The notes under the pieces are model-generated. The model did no database searches, was not told where the DNA came from, and saw only the letters and a list, made by a program, of their open reading frames with translations. 64,000 bases of DNA from Kudoa neothunni. Its lineage: Eukaryota; Cnidaria. The DNA is taken from contig OZ199839.1 in assembly GCA_964304625.1 (NCBI GenBank), positions 11,532,001 through 11,596,000 on the forward strand. Reading direction: 5' to 3'. This document shows positions 37,230-48,189 of the stretch, piece by piece (the stretch's first letter is position 1; each line of letters starts with the position of its first letter). The translations under genes and the position numbers were made by a program.

Positions 37230-37559
37230 TAATATGGAAACATAATAAATTGTAACATCAGAAACAATTTCTAGAAAAATTTTTACTAAAGCATTAAACT
37301 CTTGTGTTATTATCTTGTTCGTAAATATTTAATTTTATTTTTGGTGATACTACCATATATGACTAAATATGAAAAATATTTTATTATTATTGCGACTTTT
37401 TCCATAGAGAAAATGTCTCTTAGATCATTATCTATTAATTTACTTTTTTTGAATAATCATCATAAATTATACCTGTAATAATTATAAGTTTTCTAGCGAT
37501 TAAGTGAATAAGAAAAAATGGAAAAACCTTTATTTATAATTATACAACAATTTATCTTA
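37230..37559. other. AT-rich spacer between hAT fragment and mariner element
   Basis: Nothing recognisable seen. Confidence 0.5.
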
Positions 37560-38721
37560 CTGGATTTTACTTCCAAAACCGGATTGCGTCCTAAAGTACG
37601 TCTTGTTAAAAAAACATGTCAAGTAGTCAGCACAGCAACGAAATTAGAGAAATCGCCATTGGTTTGGTGATTAATGAATGGAAATCCCTAAAACAGGTGG
37701 CTTACAATCTAAAAATTCCAAGGACTACCCTCAACGACATGATAAAAAAATACAGAAAACCCGAACCGACGGAAAAAAGGCCTGTGTGGCGGTGCAAAAA
37801 GATTAAACTAACTGAGGATAATAAACGTCATCTTCTGGAATTAGTAACTGATGATTGCATCATTATGATCACATCAAAGATAGAGAAACTCAACATAGAT
37901 ATTAGCCAAACTACCATTCGGAGACGGCTTAAGTCATTGAAGATATCTTTTAAAATGGCACGGCGGATACCTCAGTGCAGGAATTGTATGCAAGTGAAGC
38001 AAGAGAGAAAGGACTATGCAACATGGTATACAAACCTTCCAATTAATGTAAGGTATGAACAATTAATCTCCATGGACGACGACCCATTTTCCGTCCATAT
38101 GCTTTGTTCTCACCGGGGTTCTCCTGTTGGAACTACACCGACTCCAGTTGTAGTAAATGACAGAGGACCTAATGTCACGATGATTATTGCAGTGCGTGCA
38201 TTGCGAAGCGATAACCGGTGGAGTAAACTGTTCCATTTTTCAAGAATTTTTACGCAAAATCCAAGAAATATTAGGAAAAGGAGATTACATTATTTTAATG
38301 GACAATGTAAGATTCCATCACTCAAACCTCAAACGTGGAATTTTATGATGATTATCCTTATGAGTTTAGATATCTCCATCGGTACTCTCCATTTTTAAAC
38401 CCAAGTGAAGAGGTTTTCTCACAAAATAAAGGAAATGTGAGAAAAGACGGTTCAATTAGTGGAAACTCTAATTTATTAGATACAATGGGAATCTGTGTGC
38501 AAGTTGTCATTGAATCCAACAAGAAGAATTACTTTCGGCATTGCAAAACGTTTTTGACTTCATGTCATATATTAAAGGATATGTTAAGAGATTAACAACA
38601 AATACATATTAAAAATATATAATACTTAACACAATTGTGAGTTTTTTATAATTTTACCACGTTTTTATAGGACAATCCGGTTTCGAATGTCAGGAGATAC
38701 GGTTTTGGAAGTAAAATCTGG
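37560..38721 (+). mobile_element. IS630-Tc1-mariner element with TIRs, about 1.16 kb
   Basis: The ends CTGGATTTTACTTCCAAAAC and (inverted) CCAGATTTTACTTCCAAAAC differ at two of 20 positions and are flanked by TA at 37558-37559 and 38722-38723. The transposase remnant 37616-38595 fills the element. Length, TIR size and TA flanks fit the superfamily. Low TIR divergence and long open frames suggest it is younger than its neighbours. Confidence 0.9.
37616..38595 (+). pseudogene. Tc1/mariner-type transposase with two frame changes
   Basis: 37616-38260 encodes an N-terminal HTH (EIAIGLVINEWKSLKQVAYN, then IPRTTLNDMIKKY), a second HTH region (QTTIRRRLKSLKISFKM) and the first catalytic Asp in LISMDDDPF. 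Around 38260-38300 the reading shifts to ILMDNVRFHHS with the second Asp, then shifts again to YSPFLNPSEEVFSQNKGNVR, which supplies the third acidic residue (Glu), ending at 38595. The DDE residues are thus all present but in three frames, so the protein cannot be made from this copy. Confidence 0.85.
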
Positions 38722-39059
38722 TAATATTCACCAACAATTTCCCAAAAATTTAATTTCCAAATAAGAAAGAGATACATAAATGATTTTAATGCCTTGTGAC
38801 TCTTGAAAATTTGGACAATCTTAAAGTTGGCTCCCGATCTGGATAAGTCTAACCACCCCTGCCATACGGCATCATTTGGCGGAGGTCGATTACGCGTGGA
38901 AGAATGGTGATGGATGCTGATTTTATTATTAAAAAAATGGAGAGGATGATAATACAGCTTATATTACTTCCAGATCCTGGAAAATCCGATGCTGGTGGTA
39001 TTTTTTGGGAGAAATAATAATTTTATGTTTGTAAATGAATTAATTGATTAACTATGAGA
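38722..39059. other. spacer between mariner and Tigger remnants
   Basis: A segment near 38868-38895 (GCCATACGGCATCATTTGG) is palindromic and recalls the word at 36340. No gene seen. Confidence 0.4.
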
Positions 39060-40144
39060 AGGGCATTGATCTAATAACATAAGAACGTTTCTGTTTTCTC
39101 TAAAAAATTTATTGTCCAAATCTTTTTGTATCTCATAGAAAATAGCCGCTGATATTCAACCATTTTTTTGAGAGAAACACTTGCAAGGAAAATCATTCGC
39201 CCCTTTATAACAAGGTGGTTTTTGAAACTTACCAAAAACAAAGAGCGAAAGTTTTTCTCCAACCAAAGATGCAGTTACCAACACGGTCACACTTTTTTTT
39301 GATCGTTTACAATCCCTCTCTTCGATTTCGTCTTTTGTTGTATATTAAGTAAGTTGGGGAAGTTGTTTGTAAAAAACAGAAAATTCGTCAAGATTAAATA
39401 TATTTTCATGATTGTAATTACTCATTATATCCGAATATAGTCCAACCCATTCATTATTTGCCATCACATCCGCACTACCTGCCTCGCCGTGAAGCTTTGG
39501 ATTTTTCAAACTGAACGATGTTTTGAAATTACAAAATCATCCATTACTAGAATGAAAATCTTCGACTTAAGATCATTTGCTATAATCATCGCCATTTCTT
39601 TAATTATAAATTTTCAGATGTTTTTCTTTTTTTCTCGCATGCTAACTATCCTATTATACAACTTACTTTCAATCTGAGTGTATTTTCCCAGAGAAACTCG
39701 TGTTTGGTCAATTGAAACGTTTGAACTAATAAGTTCATTTTTTTATAACGTTGTATCGAGAGAGGAATGACCAATCCTGATTTGTCAAAAGCTAAAATCT
39801 AGTCATTATTTGGCAGGTTAAAATGTTTCATTGTTATCATTTTTCCCCAGATATTGTTTTAGTTGCGTCGTAATATTGAATTATTCGAATGTTTTCTTCT
39901 CTGCTTCTTTGAGATCGTCCAATCATTATTTGGTTGGGTCAAATATAGGATTAATCGTATTATTTTATCAAAAACGCCACGCAATAACTAAGCCATCGAT
40001 TTCGGTAATTTTGAGTTTCATTGAATCAACAACTAATAATTGCGATTTTTAAAAATGTTACCTATTAATTAGAATACTTTTTGAAACTTTTTAAGTTAGA
40101 AAACAACGAAAAATCTTTAATTACGCTATATCGAGGCCTCACTG
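39060..40144 (-). mobile_element. decayed Tigger/pogo element, minus strand
   Basis: The right end reads inward CAGTGAGGCCTCGATATAGCG, a typical Tigger terminus, preceded by TA. Minus-strand coding pieces in order include ENIFNLDEFSVFYKQLP (for DVFNADETGLFYKLLP), VTVLVTASLVGEKLSLFVFG, KPPCYKG, LDNKFFRENRNVLMLLDQC (for the second Asp motif LLLVDNC). Many stops and at least one frame change are present and the left terminus was not found, so it is an old and probably truncated copy. Confidence 0.75.
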
Positions 40145-41329
40145 TAATACGATGGTTGTTGACCAACCTGGTATTCTTAGGATTATCGGGATTATTAACG
40201 AATTTATTTGCGCTATAATTCTGTATTCTTTTTTTCATCCATCAAAATATTTAATATTTCGTCTTACAGAATTTTTTTGTAACAAGCGGTAAAATAAAAA
40301 TCTAGGGTGATTTTCTACCTCAGAGTCCATCAGAGTGGAGTCCACTTTCTGTCCATCAGAGGGTTAAAGTGATTTATAAATTCCCCAACGTAGGTAAATA
40401 TAAATGATCCAAAATAAGTCATTAGAATTTTATCAATGGTTCGGTTTATTTATATAATATAAGAGACTTGGAATACAATATAAACGTATACACTAACAAT
40501 TCTTCATTTAATATGAATGATTTTGGATTAGTACGATTTAACGTTCAAACGTGTTCTAATTATATTCAAATAATCATATTGTCGTTACAAATACTTTATA
40601 AGAAATACTTTATTAAAGATTGTTGATGACGCGATTTAATTGCGTCCGGTCACTTGCTGATGAATCGTTTAATTAAATCTTTTTCATATTATTAAATGAA
40701 ATTATAAAAAAATTAACTACTTTCGTAATTTAGAAAATACATAGTTAAATGTTGATAATTTAGTTTTATTATTTGGCGAATTCTGCTTTAGATTTAAATT
40801 AAAAAATTTTGAAAATTTAAAAACTAACGTTACATACATTTTCGTATAATTATTGAATAGAAAAATAATCTGACTATTAAACTGTCATTCCAATAAAAAG
40901 TTCCATTTCCCCTTATTGTTTTATGATATCATTTGTCAATTAATTACTCTCTTATGAATATAAATCAAACATCTCTTCTAATTCTCAAAAATTTGGTTTA
41001 TTAACGACCGCAGCTTCCTTCTATTGTATTGTGTGTGCATCATTATGAATGTATCCTTTGGAATGATTGACCGTAATATGGCCATAACCAATTACACTTA
41101 CCATAAATCCTCGTGTATAAGCCGCATCTATCATGCCAAACTAATTTTATCGGTCATCCCCAATACATTCTTACATTCATTTAACACATTTAATTTAATC
41201 TAGTCACATAATTCAATCGCCAAGTCTACCGTCATTGCCTGTCGTCACACGCGCGAGTTGTTGACGGAGTTGCAATCCACCAGGAGTGATCTCACCCTTG
41301 CAGAGGAAGTGTTACGCCCGTAGTAAATT
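40145..41329. other. gene-free stretch
   Basis: Contains a small repeat at 40320-40367 where TCCATCAGAG occurs twice around GAGTGGAGTCCAC, ending GGGTTAA like a piggyBac terminus. A GC-richer segment at 41220-41330 probably belongs to the 5' part of the following pogo-type element. Confidence 0.4.
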
Positions 41330-42660
41330 ATGGAAAGCAACGAATGACCTAACACATTTTTAAACTATGTCATCGAAAAGGGCAAGCTACGAATCTGCGT
41401 TTAAATTGAAAGTTGTGAATGTGTCTTTGGAAACTACCACCCGAAAATGCGGCTGCTGGCTGTTTTTGGCATAAATGAAAAGAAAATTCGCAAATGAAAG
41501 AAAGCTTAAGAGAGCTTGAAGGATGATTCCACGATCAAAGTGTGCGAGAAGAGGAAAACAATGTCAATGACCCAAACTAGAAATCTCCTTAGATGCTTTG
41601 GTAGCAGAAAGAAGGAATGTGGGTTTCATCATCACTAGAAACAACATTCAAATTGAGGTTATAAAGATGTTCAAGAAGAACCGTGAGTTGTTTCAAAATT
41701 TCAAAGCTTCGAGTGGTTGGTTGAACAGATTCATGGACTAGAAATAATTTAGTCTTACGCCAAACAACGAAAAATTTCTCAAAGCGACCCTAAAGGCTTG
41801 GAAGATGAAATAATTTCTTTTATACAATTCATCATAAAACATGCAAGCAGCACAATTACTTTCTCAACAATATTGAAATATGGATAAAATTCCCAATTTT
41901 TTTTGATATGGTTGGGAACAAGAAGGTCAACAATGTCGGAGAAAAAGAAATATGCGTGACATCAACAGGCATCAGAAGAAACACTTCACTGTGATTTTAG
42001 CTTGTTTAGCCAATTGAATTAAGTTCAAGTCTATGGTGATTCTCAAGAGGAAAACATTTCCTTAAAAAGAAAAGTTTCCTCTTGGCATCGTTCCCCATGT
42101 ACAGGAGCGTGGTTGGGATGAATAACGAAGGGGGTCTGAAATGGATTAATGACGTATGATCTAAACGTCCTGGTGGCTTATTGAAGAAACGTTCGCTTTT
42201 GGAATGGGGAAAGTTCAAATCTCATCTTGTGGAACATGCCAAGCAGCATTTGCAGAAAAAAAAACACAGACATTGCTGTTATACCTAGTGGTTTGACAAC
42301 AATTCTCCAGCCTCTCGATGTTTCACTAAATGAATCTTTCAAAGAGAGGCTTCGAGCAGCGTGAAACGAATGGATGAACATGGAAACCATCAGGTTATTC
42401 GTGGTGGAAACTTCAAAGTCCCCTGTTTACCCCAATGTGTTTCAATGGATTCTGCAAGCCTGGGAGGATTGAAGCCGAAATAATTTTAAAATCCGTCAAG
42501 AAGTGTTACCATCAGCATTGCAATGGATGAATCAGAGTACCCCGATGTTTTATGGGAGCATGACGAAGAAACTTCACGTTCTGGATTCCGATAAATTCGA
42601 TCCTTACGACGACTCAGTTTTTGGAATCAAGTGTTAAAGATATCGGATGACAGTGACTAA
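41330..42660 (+). pseudogene. pogo-type transposase remnant with Brinker-like N-terminal HTH
   Basis: It starts MSSKRASYESAFKLKVVNVS (41368), like the BrkDBD-type HTH that opens some pogo transposases. It continues KCARRGKQC, NIQIEVIKMFKKNRELFQNF (CENP-B-type HTH), ASSGWLNRFM and, in the DDE part, WGKFKSHLVEHAKQHLQKK and GLTTILQPLDVSLNESFKER, a hallmark of the pogo/jerky family (GLTs.LQPLDv.lNkpfK). The last part reads VKKCYHQHCNG. Numerous stops and several frame changes show it is inactive. TIRs were not identified; CCTCGTGTATAAGCCGCAT near 41111 may belong to the left end. Confidence 0.75.
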
Positions 42661-42853
42661 CATTAATTATCTCATTACTTGAGTAAAAATGCCGGATATT
42701 CCCTAGTGTCTTATGGTTGAATAAACTATTTGTAGCATTTGTACATTCCAAAAGGTACGTTAACCATCAAACATAGTGACAAGTTTCTAGATATAATTTT
42801 TAGACTGTGTGTATGTCATTATATAAGGCTCATTCTATGCTATAATCTTGGAC

Positions 42854-43431
42854 CAGGGGTCGGGAGCCTATGACTCGCGAGCCAGATATGGTTCTTTTGA
42901 TGACAGCGTTTGACTCGCAGACAAATTTTCAAATAAAATTTCTTCGTTAAACTCTTTTTATCAAATGCGAAACGTTAACTATGGGAAATCGGTTACTAAC
43001 TATATTACACATTGCAGCGTGTGAGTTTTACTGTAATAACAATGTTTGGCTCTACGTATTCATGTGAGCAGTCTTTCTACATCTAAATAACATTAAGACC
43101 AAACTACGGTCAAGTTTTAAAGATGGAAGTCCCAATGCCTGCATGAAGCTTAATCGTGCCACTAATCAACCAGATTACAAAGCCATCGTGCAAAATCACG
43201 CTGAACTAGAAGTAACACTGATGATGAAAAAAATTCTTCATTAGATAGCAATAACGTAAAAATGACATTTAAAAGAATTTGGTGACTTATTTTAGTTTAA
43301 ACTGTTGGAATTATATAAAACGCACACACGTTCTATTTTTTATTTTAAGGCATGTTGTATGGCTCTCATGGAATAAGATTTAACAATATGCGGCGTAGGT
43401 CTCTCTCATCAAAAAAGGTTCCCAACCCCTG
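42854..43431 (+). mobile_element. internally deleted hAT element with TIRs and 8-bp duplication
   Basis: The ends CAGGGGTCGGGAGCCT and (inverted) CAGGGGTTGGGAACCT match at 14 of 16 positions. They are bounded by TCTTGGAC (42846-42853) and TCTTAGAT (43432-43439), an 8-bp target duplication with two differences, diagnostic of hAT. Inside, 43025-43210 encodes the transposase C-terminus FGSTYSCEQSF, then after a frame slip LNNIKTKLRSSFKDG and MKLNRATNQPDYKAIVQNHA. Only the two ends and this last region remain in 578 bp. Confidence 0.85.
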
Positions 43432-43439
43432 TCTTAGAT

Positions 43440-44451
43440 CCCTTCAATATTTCATTCTGAATTATTCGTAGTAAAATATTGATATTTCTCAATTATTTAT
43501 TAGCCTAGGGACAATTAATTTACGCTTTCTCAATGAAAAACTATTAAAATTTTCACAAATACTACATCTAACAGTGATGTATTGGTAGTACATCTTAACA
43601 ACTATAGTGTTGAATAATTTCTCGTAGTCATGTACGAGTAAATAATCATTGTCCTGGCATTTAAATTCTATGTAATCCATATTGTATAACAAATGCCAAA
43701 AAAGAATATTTATGATTAAATTTAATTTAACAGTGAAGGAATAATTTTCGAGTATTTTAAAACTATTAATATTACAAAATATGTTAAAATTATAAAATGT
43801 ATTGTTTAATTGTCACAATTGAGGTTACACAATTATTAGACTCACTTCGAATTGAGGTTTGGTCTAAATTAAAAATTTTTTTATATAAACTAAATGTTTT
43901 CACTCAGTATTTTTTTTATACATAAAACAATCTTAAATAATTGGAGAGTAAATAACATGAACAAAAGAGTGTTTTTTCTTGGTCACAGACTTCTAAAATT
44001 ATCTATGATTAATGTTGTTATTCAACTTTCTTTTAATAAATTACTCTCGAATGTTGTCAATCAATAATAATTTTTATTTAAGGTCGTTACATGAATTAAT
44101 AAAATGGGATAGATTTACATCCTATTTTTATTGCAAGTTGTAATTTTTACTATTACTTATAAATCAAGTGACGAATAATATTCCATTAGAGCTGATCCGA
44201 ATAATAATTACATTGAAAATAAGAAGAATATACGAAAGAAATTCCGTATTACCAATAACACTCAGATGCGAAATTTTTAACAGGTAATGTGTTGGTGAGA
44301 AAGTGTTAAAGGCGTTTCCAAAAATAGGTATTAATTCTCACAGTCTCGCCACTCGGATAGGACGTAGTATATATTTGATAAAGCGTGATGCATACAACAG
44401 AGTCAATTGAAGACAACTATGATTTAGAGCATACCAGCTATAGAGAGAAAA
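43440..44451. other. upstream region of the sugar transporter gene
   Basis: AT-rich. It contains the small minus-strand frame at 43489-43692. GTATATATTTGATAAA near 44366 is a possible TATA-like element about 85 nt before the transporter ATG. Nothing else was seen. Confidence 0.35.
43489..43692 (-). CDS. hypothetical 67-residue frame
   Basis: It starts MLYNMDYIEFKCQDNDYLLV and includes YQYITVRCSICENFNSFSLR with a CxxC pair. Composition is protein-like, but there is no family match and no supporting splice or polyadenylation context. It may be one exon or chance. Confidence 0.2.
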   Translation of the reverse strand: MLYNMDYIEFKCQDNDYLLVHDYEKLFNTIVVKMYYQYITVRCSICENFNSFSLRKRKLIVPRLINN

Positions 44452-45035
44452 ATGACAGTATATTTAAACAAAAATAGTTACCTAAGAGTTATTAAAATGG
44501 TTTCAGATATTCCAGACTCAAACGTGGAAATCAAACCAAAAAGTAATGGACAAGAACATATAAAAGAAACAGAAAAACATTACCTGTGTGTCAAGCATGA
44601 TTGTAAATCTAAGGCAATGTTTTTCTGTATAACTTGTTTGTTACTGGGGCCATACCTTATGGGAATAATTGTATCCACTGGTGATGATTTAAGAGTATGT
44701 GCTGTTCTATCTATTTATTAGTACAATGTGCAATGATATTCTCTATATTAGAGACTACAAAAAGTTTTTCTTTTCCCATTAAAAGACGACTACAAATATT
44801 ATACGCTTAATAGCCTCTTTCCAATATTTGGTGTAATTGGATCATTTTTTAGTGCAATTGTATCAAATTCGTGCGGAAGGTAGCGTTTTAATATTAGTCA
44901 GGATGATTCAAAATATTTTTAGACAATACACAACCATGTTCTCCACTCAACTAATTATCATCTCCAGTTGTTTCATCCTTATTTCCAACAAGAAATCATT
45001 GACCTTGTATTATATTTCAAGAGCAATTGATGGGT
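44452..45035 (+). CDS. GLUT/SLC2-type sugar transporter, N-terminal part, cut by the gap
   Basis: MFS sugar porters move hexoses across membranes. Exon 1 begins at ATG 44452 (or 44494) with a hydrophilic N-terminus and a first membrane span (FFCITCLLLGPYLMGIIVST), ending at a gt donor at 44680 or 44696; the former fits the phase. Exon 2 (44786-44879) encodes YTLNSLFPIFGVIGSFFSAI and VSNSCGR. Exon 3 (from 44923, after a 43-bp intron) encodes QYTTMFSTQLIIISSCFILI and LYYISRAIDG, then runs into the gap at 45036. This matches the GLUT order: TM2 with GxxGS, the loop-2 motif (nR)xGRR, TM3, and GRfiiG at TM4. The rest of the gene is absent: the sequence after the gap belongs to a different gene. 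Confidence 0.75.
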
Positions 45036-45235
45036 NNNNNNNNNNNNNNNNNNNNNNNNNNNNNNNNNNNNNNNNNNNNNNNNNNNNNNNNNNNNNNNNN
45101 NNNNNNNNNNNNNNNNNNNNNNNNNNNNNNNNNNNNNNNNNNNNNNNNNNNNNNNNNNNNNNNNNNNNNNNNNNNNNNNNNNNNNNNNNNNNNNNNNNNN
45201 NNNNNNNNNNNNNNNNNNNNNNNNNNNNNNNNNNN
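45036..45235. other. assembly gap of exactly 200 N
   Basis: A run of 200 N. The round length suggests a placeholder rather than a measured distance. It separates the truncated transporter from the second copy of the duplicated block, which starts at the first base after it. Confidence 0.99.
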
Positions 45236-47167
45236 AATGTATGAGAGACATGAAATTCCTCATCATGACAAAAAATGGTTCACCAAATTGAATATGCGTA
45301 TTGACTCCCAGTTAAGTATTTAATTTCGAATATAAACACTAAAGTTTTATCTTTAAAAATAATTTAGTTCTCTTATACACACATAATAATTTATTTAATA
45401 ATATTAGATGAAAAACGAGGTAAATATATGCATAATTATTTTATACGAAAATAATTATAAATAACTTTTTTTAAATATAAAAAAATAAAATAAATTTACT
45501 TTATATCAAATTTTATCAAAAAATATTATTTTTGATTACATTTCTCTAATAGAGCGTTCGTATGGCGATAAGACAGAAGAGATACTTTTCCGTTTGTGTA
45601 GCTGGGAAACTAATAATGACCCCCTAAAATTTCATTTGTTCTATATCTATTCGCTGGATTTCAAATATAAGTAAAACTCATTATATTTAATATAAAAAAA
45701 TCTAGATCGCTTAATTAAGGTACAATGACGATCAATTCAATGAGATTATTGAAAAAGATAAGGACAAAATTTATCAGCTTGAGCATTTGACAGTGCTCAC
45801 GTTTAACCAACTGAAATTAAATGAAACTTCGAGTGGACTATTAGAGTTGCTGCACCAAAAATTACAATTTTGAAGAATCAGTGACAATTTTATTTTAACA
45901 ATTATGATACAATATTATTAATAGAAGATGGTAAAAAATCATTTATTTATTTGACATACTCTGAATTTTCCATCGGAATATTTACCAATAATCTCGACCA
46001 ATACGACAATTGGATGATGAGAGAATTTTCGGTTAGGAATCAAAAGTTCACCGCGATTGGAAACAACTTTTATTGTATGGGTGGATTCACAATCTTATTT
46101 GCAACACATCACAAGTTGTATAATGTATAGGTTTTATTGATTAATCGATAATCACATTATTCTTTGAATCTAGGAAGCAAACCAATCTCAAACGAGTGAC
46201 CAAAAAATCATTCATCCCTGTTACGTTAATGGTATACAAGAAATTTTTGACCCTAATAGGAGTGGAGAAAACTGCAGACAACGATTAATATCAGAATATA
46301 GAAAAACATACATTGGGAAATATGACCTGAACGCCTGCATTAACTTAATTTCTTCAGTTATTCACGATTCAGATTTTAAGACTTGTGGTACTGAAAAACG
46401 CTGTAACTTTTCAAGTCTAAAGAAGGGAATCTTTCCTAGTGATGTCAACGAAGTCATGGTATAAGTAAAATAAATATATGAGTCACAAGAAATGTAGATA
46501 TACAATGATCATTTCAGTTTTGATGGTCAGTCGCTTGATTCACTTAAAAAGGAATTGATTCATCATTGGGATCGAAATTGTGTGCTTACTTCGAATGAGG
46601 CATACCAAATTTTAAATAAGATATGATAAATATTAAATTTTAATGTGGTTGCTTCCATTTGAATGTCATTTTCACGTTATTAAGCGATCCCTTATTAAAG
46701 AATAATGAATTAGTCATATCCTTGACAAAAATGTACATTATTAAATTTAATTTCCATTCATAAAAGGTCGATTGATTACCCCATATCACATTTTCACCAT
46801 ATATTTTTCGATCCATTATATGCTTCTATAGTTGTAGATGATGAGAAAATATCAATGTGAATTGTAAATGTGTTTGTGGCCAATTTTGTTTAGAATTGAT
46901 TTTCAAACTAAAGCTCATTCTTCATTATATATCAGTTTGGAGTATACGACAGAAACCTGGATAGAACATGAATCTAGCGTTTCAACATTATCATTCAGAG
47001 AAGATGGAACCCAACAAAAATTCGTTCTATTTTCAATCCGAGTTAAATCGTTTAAAATTCTAACTACGGAATTAACAATTTTTATTCTAGTCTCACAATT
47101 TGCGTTGGTTTATGTGGTATGCAAAATTCGGCGATTAAACTCAAAAAGTTTGGGCAAAAATTATTAA
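45236..47167 (+). CDS. ENTPD/CD39-like locus A, second copy, 5' truncated by gap
   Basis: Same sequence as 5851-7782. The signal-peptide exon is absent because the copy starts at the gap edge. The landmarks (NNFYCMG, IIHPCYVNG, the cysteine-rich region and the final membrane span ending at 47167) are all retained. Interpretation as for the first copy. Confidence 0.55.
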
Positions 47168-47647
47168 TAATTAATATCATATGTATTTCTCGTTAAAGTA
47201 GATTATTTAACCAAAAAGTGTATGACTGTATATTTTTTTGTTTGCACGTTCGAAATACATTATTGAATTGTTGTTGCCCAATTTTAGTATATTTTAAAGG
47301 AAGCTGTTCTAAATTTTTTATATAGAGAATAATATTTTATTCGAATAAACTATTTTTTAGCAAAAATTTGGTATCAATTATGAAAATATATATTATAAAA
47401 TCTTTCAACACTTATTTTAAAGTTTACGTTTTGAAATAATGTTAGAATCGAATTATTCCTCCAAATTCTGTACAATTGTTATATACCGTTTCAATTTAAA
47501 TAAGGTTTATTTTTAGCACCGTTCAGTTAACTTTACTAATACTAATACATTCCAAATATATTTTTAATTCTTCGTATATAGATTATTAAAAAAATAAATG
47601 TAATATATTTATTCGGAAAATGTTATATGGTTTGACAGATTACATAC

Positions 47648-47679
47648 TAGTAATGTGAGTGGTTACACTCACATTACTA
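47648..47679. repeat. perfect hairpin, second copy
   Basis: Identical to 8263-8294: 14-bp stem TAGTAATGTGAGTG with a GTTA loop. Confidence 0.8.
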
Positions 47680-47916
47680 ATCCCCATAAAACCTTACAAG
47701 GCATAAGTCACCAATTCTTTGGCAACGCACAAAATTAAAACAATTGATTTTAAAAGTAGAAAATGTAACTGCTATGTATTTTAATTTAATTTCTACCTTA
47801 ATTTATTTTTTTACCATAACGAGTTAATATAGAATTCATTTTGAACAATAAACACATCTTTTGGATGAATAATTAAGTAGAAATTTAACTATAATAATAA
47901 AATATTGTAAAGGAAA

Positions 47917-48189
47917 TTACTCAGTTATAGTAATATTTTTAAGTTTTCTGGCATTTATACTGCGTATTTCTCGTTCAAAATCCGTTTGATGTTTACTACT
48001 ATTTAAACCATGATATTTCAAGCAATGTCTTAAATCAGAAAAATGAGCGAGAGGCAATTCTGAATGGAATAATTTTTCGTTTTCTATCGTCAAATTTACG
48101 AAATTTGTCATCTCTGTGACGGTTACCATCTTACCATCACTTATGAAAACATTAATGTTGGAGTCATTTCCATTATTGTTTGCGCCCAT
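47917..48189 (-). CDS. hypothetical 90-residue protein or exon, second copy
   Basis: Identical in translation to the frame at 8532-8804, with the same polyadenylation-like signal downstream. Family unknown. Confidence 0.4.
   Translation of the reverse strand: MGANNNGNDSNINVFISDGKMVTVTEMTNFVNLTIENEKLFHSELPLAHFSDLRHCLKYHGLNSSKHQTDFEREIRSINARKLKNITITE

Noticed and set aside
41990-42390. Two minus-strand frames of 70 codons
   Set aside because: They are antisense to the pogo-type transposase remnant, whose plus-strand motifs are clear.
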